A stretch of 64,000 bases of DNA from Allium sativum (GCA_030737875.1 CM060922.1:321627956-321691955), one strand, 5' to 3'; numbered from the stretch's first letter, positions 49,301 through 61,692 are shown. Numbers and translations: made by a program. Notes: generated by a model not told the origin, from the letters alone.

Positions 49301-51370
49301 AGTTTTAACATTGATGTTTTTAATGGAATTTGAACTTAGCATTTTTAAAGGGAATTAAATGAGATTTTAGTGTTAGAAGTTTTTACATGAAAATTCTATA
49401 AATAGAAATATGAAAAGAAATTTGATTTGGGATATTGTTTTTAAAATACAAAATCAAACTGTTTTGATTTTATAAAGAAATATTATTCACATTATGTGTG
49501 AAAAATTAGATTAAAGTAAATATTTTGCAAATAAAATATTATAAAGGAATTTGGGGTTTGAATTAGGAATTTAAATGGAATTACTTAAATTAGGAACTAA
49601 TTGAAAATTAGTTGATTTGAATGGTGTTATGGGTATCGATTTGAAGTATGTTTCAGCCTTCGGGGTATATGCTTGGGAAGTTGTTCTCTTACTAGTTTAT
49701 AGATAGAGAGTGATAGAGGTGGGAAGATAATGATGCGCGAATCAGAAATGGAAACGTTTTCCAAAGTTAATAACGTATATTTTCTAATTTTAGAAAATAA
49801 GGAATTTATGAATATATGGAAACGATAAATGGGAAATTGGGAAATGAAATGATGATTGATCGGTAAGATTTCCATTTGTGAATACGACCGTTGTTTGTAC
49901 ACATATTTTTCTTTGATAGTTAAATAACCGACTATCAAAGTTTTTGACCATTTCTGTTGTCAATAAGAAGAGACCGGGATCATATTTATTATTTGAAAAC
50001 CACTTCGTATGGGTATTAGCATTGCGAATCAAATATGATGAAGATAATTGAAGACGGAGTTTATGTAAGGGATGTTCTGGTAATTCTAGGTAAAAATAGC
50101 CTAAGATGGATTTACAGAATAGTTCCTTAGGTCTGTCCAGTCCCAAGACAACTGTATGGAAGAATATCTAACAGAGTATATTTAATAGATCGCGTAAGTT
50201 GATCTCTTCAAATGTATTTACGTTTGGTGGCGGAGGAATTCATTTCTTGTAGTTGTATACCCGTGGTATTTTTGGGGAAATCAATTTGTGGTTTGGTGGG
50301 TATGATTATGTGGCATTCAAAGTAAATAAAGGTGTGATCTATACGTTATGGCTTCTAGCCTCACAACCAGGAAATGGTATAAAATCAGGTAGGTTGCACG
50401 GCTAAGTGGTTAGCTTCCAATTAGGGTGTATTGTCACCTGATCTAGAGAAATTTCATTTACTTCTATAATCTATTTCGATGTTGTCCCTTTCAGGAAACG
50501 GTTGCTGATCCCAATCGTTGGTGATAATACATTCGGTACACTCAAGCGAAATGAGTGACCGGTCATGCTTAGCCTGGGTTACAAGATGTTCTTGTTAAAC
50601 CCAGTGTATTCCTCTCTAGAGATACACTGTCGGAAGGTGGTCCCATACCTTGCCAGTTGGAATTCATTACCCAATAAGCGCCCACAGTTTTTGATTATAT
50701 ATTATGTATGTGGGACGTGAGATAAAAGCGTTCTGCTAGATGATTATTATATTGTGGTTGATATACACTATTATAATATCAAAATAGTTTTGATATAAAG
50801 ATTATCATTTCTTGCAAAAGGATTTTGAATGTCAAATCAAGTGTTTTGGATTCTCATAAGGGAAAACCCACTTCGTGTTATACGACACGGTCTTATGAGA
50901 TATCGCTTATTTTCCCAAACTGTTTTAAAGTGTTTACTCACACCAGTCCCATGACTGACCCAGAGTTTATTTTGTTTTGTTTTCCCTAAACTCTTGGGTG
51001 CCTAATTTGTACGAGCTGTCAAGTAATCAGGATTTTACAAATATACAGAGAGCTTGGAGCAGGAGGCTTCAGGATTTTATAGCAATTATTTATTCCGTTG
51101 TGTCGTAAGTGTTGTACTTTGATAAATGCCATTGTATACATATACTAGTTTTATTTCAAAGTTATGTTATATTTTATTCGTTCCACTATGAGATTTGTGT
51201 TACTCTGATTCTGTTGTTGTGATCTTCTTCTTCTTCTATTCTAATTTTCTATCTTATCTATTCCCACCCTCTAACTTCTTTCTATTAAGTATCTGGTATT
51301 TCCGATGCTTGGATAGCTGATACTGAGTTTATGTCGATAACCCAGGTCGCAAATTCCCCAGGCCGTTACA
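46360..51370 (+). mobile_element. 3' LTR (5.0 kb) of giant-LTR non-coding retrotransposon
   Basis: Co-linear with 39665-44782. Starts TGTAACGACCTG and ends GGCCGTTACA, followed by the GACCT target duplication. It carries the TATA box at 47425 and a perfect ACCCGTG/CACGGGT hairpin near 49120. The distal stem lies at 50852-50900 and the CAGTCCCATGACTG hairpin at 50944. Both candidate splice sites are lost here: sequence near 48470 lacks GTGAGT and the acceptor reads TCCAG. A 104-codon frame at 47571-47885 is not open in the sister LTR and is not called as a gene. Confidence 0.9.
47425..47432 (+). promoter_or_regulatory. TATA box, 3' LTR
   Basis: TATAAATA, identical in sequence and position to the 5' LTR copy. 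If active it would drive transcription out into the flank at 51371 onward. Confidence 0.65.
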
Positions 51371-51375
51371 GACCT
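51371..51375. repeat. Target-site duplication GACCT, right
   Basis: Exact partner of 39660-39664. It closes the 11,706-bp element and shows that both outer ends are original. Confidence 0.9.
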
Positions 51376-51877
51376 GTTCTGATATTGTTTTCCTTATCAA
51401 ACTCACTATAAAACCCTCTAGACCGCAAAAAAATCACAAATTCTCGCTTTCAAACCTTTCTGCATATAATATAAATGTTATATGTCAGATAAAACATCGT
51501 TTTAAATAGAAAACGATAATTTACAGATTGATATATTTAGCTGAAAAAGAAAAAAATTGACAAAATAATAAACCTGCATGGTTGTTAAATAAATTGATGC
51601 TCATTGTGGGAAACTAAACCTGAGTTGATAGGCTATGTGAAAAAATGCCAGTATGTACCTCTATACATGTTAAAAAAGGTTAAAGAAAGTGAATTAATAA
51701 AAGCCGGGTTTGAGTGTGGGTAGGGTTATAAACAACTGTAAAAGAATGTACCTTAGCAAATTTTAGGAGATACTCTCCATACAACAGCTAGCAGCATTTT
51801 CCATGCACAACATCAAGCCCAACAGGTGATTCAACTCTAGCAACACACGCATGCAAAACAACCAAAGCAATCATGTA
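51376..51877. other. AT-rich intergenic DNA
   Basis: About 0.5 kb between the giant-LTR element and the copia element. No ORF, RNA gene or repeat structure that I can support. It is continuous with 39109-39659 once the insertion is removed. Confidence 0.5.
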
Positions 51878-52185
51878 GTTTATAAGGATTGACATAATCT
51901 AAGTCAATCTCTGCATATATGGTATGCAATAATATGAAGAAATAGAATAAATATCATTAATGATATTATTAAATATCATTAATGATATTATTCCATAGCT
52001 GGAGCATTATGTATAAATGGTATGCCATAATATGTGGAAAAAGAATAAATATCATTAATGATATTATTCCATAAATATCATTAATGATATTATTCCATAA
52101 ATATCATAGTGCGTATGACTGTATCTTGTAACTTTATATATTTGTGATTCATGAATGGAAAAGTATCCTTCCCTTCAACTCTTCA
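51878..52185 (+). mobile_element. 5' LTR (308 bp) of copia element
   Basis: Matches 55595-55902 over its whole length with scattered changes. It contains four copies of the palindrome AAATATCATTAATGATATT, a TATA-like TTTATATATTTGTG near the 3' side, and ends ACTCTTCA. The first dozen bases are altered relative to the TGTGATATGG start of the other copy. A matching target duplication could not be confirmed (GTAGT or ATGTA against TTAGT). Confidence 0.8.
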
Positions 52186-52188
52186 TCA

Positions 52189-52200
52189 TGGTATCAAAGC
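52189..52200 (+). other. Primer binding site, one mismatch
   Basis: TGGTATCAAAGC, the tRNA-iMet site with one change from TGGTATCAGAGC, three bases after the LTR. Confidence 0.85.
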
Positions 52201-52233
52201 CTTGATCCAAAATAATCCAACTTCCTCTTATTC

Positions 52234-55200
52234 AATGGCTCTCATTAACCAAACTTCATCCTATCAGATTTTTAATGGTTGTGATCCCACAAAGCCCTAC
52301 ACTTTTCTAGGCAAATGTCAACGGTGCCGAGAACAAGGACATGTGATTGCTCATTGTCCTTTATTTAAGCAAAAGTTACCTAATGCCATTCCTCCTTCTT
52401 CAAATTCCCAACCTCCGTCAAAACTATTCACACCAAAACCTCAAGCAAACATCGCAAATCCCTATGCCTCCTTATCCTCTTCAACATAGCTTCTCGATAG
52501 TGGTGCTTCCCACCATATCACGACAGATCTGAACAATCTATCCCTCGATGCTCCTTATGATGGAACCGAAGAGTTGATCGTCGGTGATGGAAAAGGCCTT
52601 AAAATCACTCACGTAGGTTCGTGTTCTTTATCATCACTCAAACTAAATAATGTCTTAGTTGTTCCTGCGATGTCTAAAAATATAATTTCTGTTTCTCAAC
52701 TTTGTCATGGTAACAATATCTCAATTGTCTTTTCTTCCACCTCTTTTCATATGAAGGATCTCAAAACAGGGAAATCTCTATTCCAGGGAATGGTTGCAAC
52801 AAGCATTTATAAGCTCAAATCCACAACCCCTACAGTCTACGCAAGCACAACTTGTTCACTTGATTAGCATCTTCTTTTAGGGCATCAATATCGTAATGTT
52901 TTTTGGAAAATTGTTTCCAAAAATAAACTTCATGTTCCAAATATTTTCACTTTAGATTGTAATTCATGTGCTTGGAACAAAAGTCATAAACTTCCTTTTT
53001 CTACTTCCTCCATTATGTCTACTGCCCCACTTGAGCATGTTTATTCTGGTCTTTGGACATCACCAATTTACTCTCATGATGGCTTAAAATATTATTTTAT
53101 TTTCATTGATCATTTTTCTAAATACAGTTAGTTGTATAATTTGAAACGAAAATCAAACGCAAAACATATATTTATTCGCTATAAAGCTCTAGTTGAAAAA
53201 TACTTTCAACTGCCTCTCAAAACTCTCTACTTAGACAATGGTGGTGAGTATGAAAGCCTACATAATTACCTGTCCACCGATGGAATTTCGCATTTCACAA
53301 CTCCACCCTACACCCTTCAACACTATGGTTATTCAGAGCGACGACATCGACACATTGTTGAGACATTTTTATCTCTCTTAACTCATGCTAAAATGCCCCA
53401 TGAGTATTGGACAAATGCTTGCTTAAAAGTTGTTTACTTGATTAATCAACTTCCCATGCCAACTCTAAACAATGTGTCACCCTTCTTTAAATCATTCGGC
53501 CAACATCCTAATTATTCCAAGCTTCGAAGTTTTGGATGTCTTTGCTACCCATGGCTTAAACCCTACAATTCTCACATACTTGAACTCAAATCTCAACCAT
53601 GTATTTTGTTGGTTATTCACCTAATTAAACTGCATATTATTGTCTCGAATTAAACACTAATCGTGTTTATGTTTCTCGTCATGTTCACTTCAAAGAGAAC
53701 ATTTTTCCTTTTTCTGAACTTAAAAATCCAACTGCCTCCTTGTCTGACCTAGTGGAACAATGGGCACCTCTCACATTATCTATATTATCAAATACTCAAT
53801 CTTCCTCCTCTCATTCAGTACAAACTGACTCACTATCCAACACACCTCCTACCTCATTCCCACTTCACTCCTTTCATCTCATATGTCCATAAAAAACTCA
53901 TCTCAACCTCCTAATACCACTATTGAGATTTCCTATACTTCATCTCAGTCAAACATCGATATATCCATATCTACAAATTCAATACCAATAATCTTGTGCA
54001 TTCTTCTCAAATGACCACAAGACTTCAACATGGCATTAGGAAACCAATCAATAAACTGAATTTAAATGCAAAGGTCGATGAAATGGAGATCCCAAAAAAT
54101 CTATGTATGAAGAGATTAATGCATTGAAGAAAAATAGAACTTGGGATCTCGTACCTTCATCTATGTCATAGAATGTAGTCGGGTGCAAATGAATTTTTCG
54201 AATTAAAAAGAACAAAGATCGTAACATTACTCAGTACAAGGCTCGCTATGTTGCAAGAGGTTTTAATCAGAGAGCTGGCATTGACTACGGTGAGACTTTT
54301 AGCCCCGTAGTTAAACCTGCCACAGTACGGCTTGTGCTCTCACTTGCGGTTAGTCAAGGTTGGTCATTGCGCCAACTTGACATAAACAATGATTTTCTAC
54401 AAGGCACACTCACTGAAGATGTATACACCATACAACCTCTTGGCTACACAGATTCTATACATCCAACACATGTATGTAAATTAAACAAGGCATTGTATGG
54501 GTTAAAACAAGCTCTAAAAGCTTGGTATGAAGAATTACGATAATACTTAATTGAGTTAGGCTTCAAGGATACGGTCTCTGATTCATCCTTGTTCACATTT
54601 CACAAAAATGGTGACATCATTTATCTATTGGTTTATGTGGATGATATTATTGTTACAAGTAATGCAACTCATGCACTGGAAGATTTTACAAAAAAATTGG
54701 CGATCCATTTCTCACTCGAAGACCTTGGAGAATTGTCTTACTTCCTGGGAGTGGAAGTAATGCCTCGTCCAAAAGATGTTTTCTTGAGTCAATAGAGGTG
54801 TATTGCTGATATTTTGTGCAACGCTAATGTGGACGACGTAAAACTAGTTGCAACATCATTAGCAACTCATCCTCCGTTAACTATACATGGAAATCTTCTC
54901 AACGATCCTACTGAGTATCATACTTTGATAGGTAGTTTACAATATTTAAGTCTTACAAGGCCTGATGTGGCATTTGCATTGAACAAGTTAGCTTAATACA
55001 TGTAGCGTCCAACTGATGAACACATGCAACCTCTATATCATCTTCTTCGGTATCTAAGTGGTACATCTAATATGGCTTTAATTATATACAAATATTCACC
55101 TCTCACTCTCCATGCTTATTCTGATGCGGATTGGGCTCATGACAAAGACAACTACATTTCTACGACAACATATATAGTCTATATAGGCAAGAATCCCATC

Positions 55201-55599
55201 TCCTAGATGTCAAAGAAGCAGCGTACAAGAGCTAGATCATCTACCGAGGCCGAGTACAAGGCAGTGGCAAATGCTACTGCCGAAATTCTTTGGGTAGGAA
55301 ATTTATTCAAGGAGCTTGGTCATAACCTCACTCTCGCGCTACTCATCTACTGTGATAATGATGGAGCTACACATGCGAGTGATAATCCGGTTTTTCATTC
55401 TAAAATGAAGCATCTGGGATTGGATTACCATTTTGTCAGAGAAAATATGCAAAGTGGAAATTTAAGGGACTTTTACATCTCCACTAATGACCAGCTTGCG
55501 GATGCCCTCACCAAGCCACTACCACGTACCTTCTTCACAAAATTGATTAGCAAAATCGGTCTTTCTTTCATCTTGGTCATCTATTTTGAGGGGGTGTGA
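52234..55599 (+). pseudogene. Ty1/copia gag-pol remnant
   Basis: Domains in copia order, broken by stops and shifts. Gag is reduced to a short N-terminus joined to one zinc knuckle, CQRCREQGHVIAHC, at 52316-52357, so most of gag is deleted. Protease has LLDSGASHH near 52493 after a TAG. Integrase runs about 52866-53650: the first catalytic Asp is replaced by Gly (HVYSGLWTSP), while LYLDNGGEYES and ERRHRHIVET keep the later Asp and Glu. After a degraded linker come RT ([16 protein letters not shown] at about 54380, YVDD at 54634-54645) and RNase H (SDADWAHD, SSTEAEYKAVANATAEILWV, ADALTKPLP). The part from 54334 to the stop at 55597-55599 is one frame with TAA or TAG codons at 54541, 54793, 54994 and 55204 plus a nearby TAG. 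The integrase-before-RT order separates it from the gypsy elements. Inactive. Confidence 0.9.
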
Positions 55600-55902
55600 T
55601 ATGGAATGACATAATCTAAGTCAATCTCTGCATATATGGTATGCAATAATATGAAGAAATATAATAAATATCATAAATGATATTATTAAATATCATTAAT
55701 TATATCATTCCATAACTGGAGCATTATGTATGAATGGTATGCCATAATATGAGGAAATATAATAAATATCATTAATGATATTATTCCATAAATATCATTA
55801 ATGATATTATTCCATAATTGTTGCAGTGCGTATGACTGTATCTTGTAACTTTATATATTTGTGATTCATGAATGAAAAAGTATCATTCTCTTTAACTCTT
55901 CA
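55595..55902 (+). mobile_element. 3' LTR (308 bp) of copia element
   Basis: Starts TGTGATATGG after the purine tract TTGAGGGGG and ends ACTCTTCA at 55902. It has the same TATCATTAATGATA palindromes as the 5' copy. It overlaps the end of the RNase H frame by a few bases, which is common in compact copia elements. Confidence 0.85.
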
Positions 55903-57094
55903 TTAGTACTAATAACCAAAATATAAACTAAAATTAACACTTACATGTTTTAAATATAGTTTAAACCATCAACTCTCGCATGTAGCTGGCAATCACAGTG
56001 CATGCACCTCAATTGAGCATTAATTCACTATGATTTCATCCCCATAATCATGCCAGTTGCTTTAATCACATCTGCACTTAATCCATTTGGACTCAGTCTG
56101 ATACCCTCGCAGAGGAGGAAGGAGAAGCTGATTTGGCATAGAGTGAACTGGGGATAGGGAGTTTAGTAGATGAGGAAGTGTTATGCATGTGCGCAGTGGA
56201 GTTTGGGTTAGCAAGGATCTTAGATTGCTCGAAACTAACTGGCTTGACCACAAGAACTTCATCGAAGACAGACTTAGAAGTCTGACCATTATTATTTGTA
56301 CGCTTGTTTAGATTACAAATAGGAGAGACCCATTCATACTGTAAATGCTCAGAGCGACATTGTTTACATTAACATTATTGGAATTACCAACGGCCTGAAC
56401 TAGATAAACAACATTCTAAAGGCGAAACTCAAGCCTAGTTTGCATCATATTTGGTTGAACGAGGTCACTGCTCTGTAGTTTTGCATTTTCTGAGATCAAA
56501 GACTTGACATCACTACCATGATTATCTGCAAGATCTTCAAACTGAAGCGCAGAGAAGCTTATATAAGAGTCGCCATTTATAACCTTACTTTTGTCTATTT
56601 CTATCAACTTGACACTTTATCATCATCAGTAGGCACAGAAACTCCATATGCTACTATTTCACCCTCTTCTATACCCTCCTTTATGTCATCAAGAACTTGA
56701 AATATATTAGTAACTGCAACAATCCCTTCATATAATTTATTTTTTTGTAATTTAAACACACTCTGCGTCGTTAACGCGACCAACTTTATCCTTGTTAGTT
56801 TGCTCGACCAGGCCACGAGATGCCCATAAATCTTCCTTACTATTCACTCTAATAAATTTCTCCATGCACTATGTAAGTCCTTATTAGTGTTATCTACTAA
56901 TGCTTTTTCATAGTTAGCACGCCTCTGGCCCACTTACAATTTCAACATTTCCACCCTCAGACAATCCTCTATATCAACAACAATCACTTCATTACTATCC
57001 ACCACAACCCCATCCATAATAGTCTCCTTACATATTTTCTTAACATTCAAACGCTTCTTTCCATTTTACAAGGTTTCCCATTATTCAATGTGTA
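55903..57094. other. Intergenic DNA, possible decayed coding sequence on minus strand
   Basis: About 1.2 kb with no recognised gene. The minus strand from about 57010 to 56410 reads in pieces like protein: VVVDSNEVIVVDIEDCLRVE, then NYEKALVDNTNKDLHSAWRN, then GIVAVTNIFQVLDDIKEGIE and SSDLVQPNMMQTRLEFRL. Stops and frameshifts break it. Acidic, charged composition suggests a real but dead gene, perhaps of a transposon, that I cannot identify. Confidence 0.3.
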
Positions 57095-57099
57095 TAAAT

Positions 57100-57670
57100 T
57101 GTTGAATTTTGTGCGCAGCGGAAGTTTGACAAAACGCCCGAAAAAACAGGTTCTTTATCACCTAATCACTTGAAGATTAATTTGATTGAAAAACAAAAAA
57201 AACAACACAAATAATATTGTAAATATGAGCATACGATATTCCACCTAACCACCCTCTTTATTGATTCACAAATAAAAAATTGTTTACAATCGATCTCAAT
57301 TATCGTTACAAAAAATTACAACTTGAACCAATAACCTTATTGAGAAATAGGTATAGAATATATAATGGCTAAATAATTTGAAGGAGAACACTCAATATGG
57401 AATAGCTAGAATGATCGCTCTTGGTGGCTCTCACCCACACTTAATGAAGACGTTCACTAGGCCTTTATATAGAGTGAATGGCTTCATACCTAAGTAAACT
57501 TGGCACCCAAATTATCTTCAAATATGTTAAAAACCTATTTGATAAGCACCAAACAATTATAGCCTTCAATTCCAAATATCCCACAAATATAGCAACAAAT
57601 CTTCCACAAAGTATTCCTATATTGTTTGTTACCCAAAATTGTTGTGATTTGTGTATCACAAATTTCAATG
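57100..57670 (-). mobile_element. 3' LTR (571 bp) of miniature LTR element
   Basis: Direct repeat of 58372-58942. On the minus strand it follows the polypurine tract AAGGTGGAG (57679-57671), so it is the 3' LTR of a minus-strand element. It ends ...TTCAACA at 57100 and is flanked by TAAAT (57095-57099). Confidence 0.9.
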
Positions 57671-58371
57671 CTCCACCTTGATACCAAGTCAAAACATTTC
57701 CTCCACTCAAAACCAGCCAACTTAGCTCTCACTTTCAACCTTCTTTTCTCAATTAACACCATCTCGATTTTAATGGCTATGAGATAAAACCATCCTGTCT
57801 TATCTTTAAGTCCAAGCTCAATTGATTTCCAAGCTCAATCACACCTAGTCGATTTGAAAGGACTACGACCGCACCTCAATTACAAACACAACCCACCATT
57901 TGTAAAAGATCATCTACCACCATGAGCTACACCATGCACAAACCAATGGTCTAAAAGTGCTTGCAATACACATCGACACCCGTCTACCACTTGATTTGAG
58001 CTCCTTCCTCAATCACTCTGTTTCCCTCGAGCATCATCAATGTGAAGCCCCTTTCGAAAACATGATCCTCAACGGATCCTCAACAGTGATCAAAACCAAC
58101 CTCTCCACCTTACTGCGGACTAGATTCTTCAACTGTCACCCGCCTTCTTCTTCGTCTTCTTCCATCTTCCTCATCCATATCAGAGGGCTTCTTCACATAT
58201 TCATCAGTTGGACCATTGAGGCATGAAACATCCACCATTATAGGCTTCCAATCCCCTCAATATCTACCATCAAAAATAGCCATCCACGAAAGCAACATCA
58301 TCTCCGACATCTACAACCTTCAATCCAAAATCACTCCAAGCTATCCGATGAAGTGAGCTCTTATACCAGAC
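57671..58371 (-). mobile_element. Non-coding internal region of miniature element
   Basis: 701 bp with the primer site at one end and AAGGTGGAG at the other. No gag or pol motif is seen, and the short frames are not supported. The AAGGTGGAG tract is typical of plant copia elements, so a copia relative probably supplied the proteins (inference). Confidence 0.8.
58357..58368 (-). other. Primer binding site, one mismatch
   Basis: The minus strand reads TGGTATAAGAGC, one change from the tRNA-iMet site, three bases after the 5' LTR end. It gives the orientation of the element. Confidence 0.8.
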
Positions 58372-58942
58372 TGTTGGGATTTTGTGCACAGCAGGAGTTT
58401 GAAAAAACGCCCGAAAAAACAGGATCTTTATCACCCAATCACTTAAAGATGAATTTGATTGAAAAACAAAAAAAAACACAAATAATATCGGAAATATGAG
58501 CACACGATATTCCACCCAACCACCCTTTTTATGGATTCACAAATAAAAAATTGTTTACAATTGATCTTAATTATCATTACATACAATTACAACTTGAACC
58601 GATAACCTTATTGAGAAATAGGTAGAGCATATCTAATAGCTAAATAATTTAAAGGAGAACACTCAATACGGAATGCCTAGAATGATCACTCTTGGTGGCT
58701 CTCACCCACACTTAAGGAAGATGTTCACTAGGCCTTTTTATAGAGTGAATTGCTTCATACCCAAGTAAACTTGGCACCCAAATTATCTTCATATATGTTA
58801 AAAATCTATTTGGATAAGCACCAAATAATTATAACCTTCAATTCCAGATATCCCACAAATATAGCAACAAATCTTCCACAAAATCTTCATAGATTATTTG
58901 TTGCCCAAAATTGTTATGATTTGTGTATCACAACTTTCAACT
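58372..58942 (-). mobile_element. 5' LTR (571 bp) of miniature LTR element
   Basis: Same length as 57100-57670 and aligned throughout. The right flank TAAAT (58943-58947) matches the left flank exactly, so the 1,843-bp element is complete. Both LTR starts are mutated from an expected TGTTGAAA (AGTTGAAA here, CATTGAAA in the other copy). LTRs this long with no coding region make it a mid-sized relative of TRIM/SMART elements. Confidence 0.9.
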
Positions 58943-58947
58943 TAAAT

Positions 58948-61200
58948 ACCCCTTCAAATGTTTCATATTATGTTGTATATCTCCACCTCACGTGTGTGCA
59001 CGTTATGTGTATCAAATACTAGTAACCAAACAAATAAAACATGCTAAAAGAATGTCAACTGTAAAGGTTAACTGCAACAAGTCATATGGAAAATTGTAAA
59101 TAATATCAATTAGCAGACTTCCTATTAAAAATACATGAACTAGCATAAACTCCAACTATTTGTATTTATGGTTATTACAGTAACTAAATAACAATCACAA
59201 GGTTATAATCAACAAATGCAAAGTCTTGTTATTCACTTTTAACATAGTAATGGAAAAATAAATCCAATGTATTACCAAAGAAATGGCACGCTATATAAGT
59301 AAATTGTTTGCTAACATAAGGTATCTAATAAAATATCTGAATATTCGGCAATATCATTGAAGCCTTCTGTTTTCTGCCTGATCATGCGTATCGACATGCC
59401 TTAAAATTCATCAGACACTAGTACAAAACAACATATAAGAAGCTAAAAGTCGTATTATTGGATGTCATAGTGTTTACACTGCAAAAAAATCTAATTGGAA
59501 AATACATAAGTACAAAAAAGGGATCAAAGAAAAGATGACTAAAGGATTTCTACATCCACTTCGACTTCACCATCTTCAAGCTCTTCATCTTAAGCATTGT
59601 GTTTATGCAATGAGTCACAGTTTTTCTTACGCCTTTTGTATAGGATCTCACTGTCAGAATCTGAGCTATATTCGTGCTACCAAAAGGTATTAATATATCC
59701 ATACACATTTTTTGGAAATACTGCATAAAAGAATCAAAAAGTATGGTCAATTATATAGTTCAGCTTTATATAATTGAGAGATAGGGTAGAACTTTGTAAA
59801 AACAAATTTTCTAGATTACATGTTCAAAATTCAATAAACTAATCTTTGACAACCAAGGCAGAATGCACTATGCTAAAGCAAACTAGAAGTAAAACACTGC
59901 TACCGGGAGGCTGGAAGTTATTATTTAGGCATTTACCAGCATGTTAAAGGACACTAGGGATGAAGGTTGACATGTCACAGAAGATTAGTTATGAAATTTC
60001 AACTGAATAAGGCAATTATATCTTTATACCTACATTTCAACTGAATTAGATATGTTTACCTTCTAAAATGGGAAATGGTAGATGCAAATGATTAATTCTC
60101 CAAGGCTCAAAACTATTGACCTGAAAACATGCCTACAATATGAGTTACTTTTCACAACTGACACTAGTACAAATTGGAAGAAAATCATGTCCGCTAGCCA
60201 TAGAGTAATGTTTGAATATAGAATAAAAAACATAGTTCGTGACTGAGGGAAAAGAATCATGACTTGCCTTAATTAAATCATCAATCGATCTAATCTACCT
60301 TATAATCCTCTAGCGATTGACAACAAGAATTGAAGCAACACAGAACACAGGCAAGGACTATAGACAAAAAAATAAGCAAATCCTAGCTATTATAATTCAC
60401 GAAATCTGAAATTGTCAAACTTGTAAACAATTATAGATGCAAGCTTACAATGCCATTATAATTCACGAATTGTAAAATCAATTTCTGAAATTGATGATGC
60501 CCAATCTATAAAGCAATGTTTCTAAATAAAAAACTTAAATAAATAATAAAGTATGGTCTGCTAAAGATTAAAATAGTAGAGTGGACCTTCATTTTTATAA
60601 GCCATCCTTTACCTATAAAAATCTATTTGCAACTTATTAAATTGGATTGATGAATTTAAAATACTATATACTTTTTGGCCAACTTCAACGCTTGTTTATA
60701 TGAAAAGAAAAAGTACCTTGCATGCCTTGGAATCCATTAAAAATAATTTATAGAAATGATACTTTTGCTCAAACAATTTACGTTACGAGATTTTAACCAC
60801 AAAGCAAGATAAATTCAGGCTAAATTATAAACTCAATCAATATGATACTAAATCTACTGAAAATTAGGGTTAAGAATAAAAAATCTCAATGTTTCAAACC
60901 GTTTAGGACAATAATTCGTTGATTCGACGCGTGAAAAGAGCCAACAAGATATATGCTTAATCGTGATCAGACACAAAGGATGATGTAATATGCGATTTCT
61001 AGAGTAGGCCAATTGAACGCGAAATGGATAAGAGGGAAAATGAAAATCGAAGGAGGGAAATGAAACGCATGAACATAAAATAAGGAAAAAACGAGGCCTC
61101 CAAAGTTATTTTGAAGCTCGCCTTTAATTGTTTGGTAGGATTAGCTAAACCAATGTTTTGTATTTATTCAAGTTAGTTCATGCAAGGCTTAAACAACATT
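58948..61200. other. AT-rich intergenic DNA
   Basis: About 2.25 kb without a supported gene apart from a possible decayed exon near 59542-59680. A CACTAGTACAAAAC string at about 59418 resembles a CACTA transposon end, but no partner end or target duplication was found. The rest is non-repetitive within this window. Confidence 0.4.
59542..59680 (-). pseudogene. Possible decayed terminal exon, unknown protein
   Basis: The minus strand reads HEYSSDSDSEILYKRRKKNC, then DSLHKHNA, a stop, then DEELEDGEVEVDVEIL and a stop at about 59542. A TTTTGGTAG acceptor-like sequence precedes it. The alternating acidic and basic composition looks like the C-terminus of a nuclear protein rather than random AT-rich DNA. 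The internal TAA and lack of recognisable upstream exons argue for a pseudogene or chance. Family unknown. Confidence 0.2.
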
Positions 61201-61417
61201 AACTCGTAAATGATGTTCCTTCATGCGGTAAATAGTAACTTTTCTTACAGAGCTCAAATCCAAAATGAACTACGCCTCTTAAAACCCATTACCATAATTG
61301 ATGCAATCGAAGCAGCAAAACTGATTGAAAAGAAATACACCGACCAATCCAAATTCCTACCCACCAGAAATGTTCCTCATTACCAAAAACCAGCAAATAA
61401 CCTCCTACCTAATCAAT
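61201..61417 (+). pseudogene. Ty3/gypsy gag fragment
   Basis: The frame reads FLHAVNSNFSYRAQIQNELR, then LLKPITIIDAIEAAKLIEKK and YTDQSKFLP. This fits the C-terminal part of the gypsy gag core, where a short helical region (RLLKP...AI..AKLIE+K) precedes a Pro-rich linker to the zinc knuckle. The frame stops where the LTR at 61418 begins, so the gag was disrupted by that insertion. About 70 residues survive. Confidence 0.6.
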
Positions 61418-61692
61418 TGTAACACCCCGTAATTTTAAATATTAAAATTAACAATTTTAAGAATACTTAATTGTTAAATGAGAATTAAGGGAAATGGGTT
61501 ACGACATTGCGTTCGTCTCGAAATTCTGCTTGGAATAGAGTCCAAGTTTTTGTAAATCGGACTTCGTATGTGAAAGTTATGGCCCTTCGAAGTTCCAGTA
61601 ATTTAAATAAATTAATAACAGTTCAGATTAAATTCAAAATTCAAAATTCAAGCAAGGAAGCGGGCTAGGCGGGATTTTTCCTGCCCAAGGCC

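Noticed and set aside
57478..57681. 67-codon ORF with a similar 90-codon ORF at 58750-59022
   Set aside because: They are the same part of the two LTRs of the miniature element. The frame ends differ and there is no coding signature.
59418..59432. CACTAGTACAAAAC as the end of a CACTA transposon, with TGTACTAGTG at 39112-39121 as a possible partner
   Set aside because: The two are 20 kb apart and oriented away from each other. No 3-bp target duplication or longer terminal inverted repeat was found.
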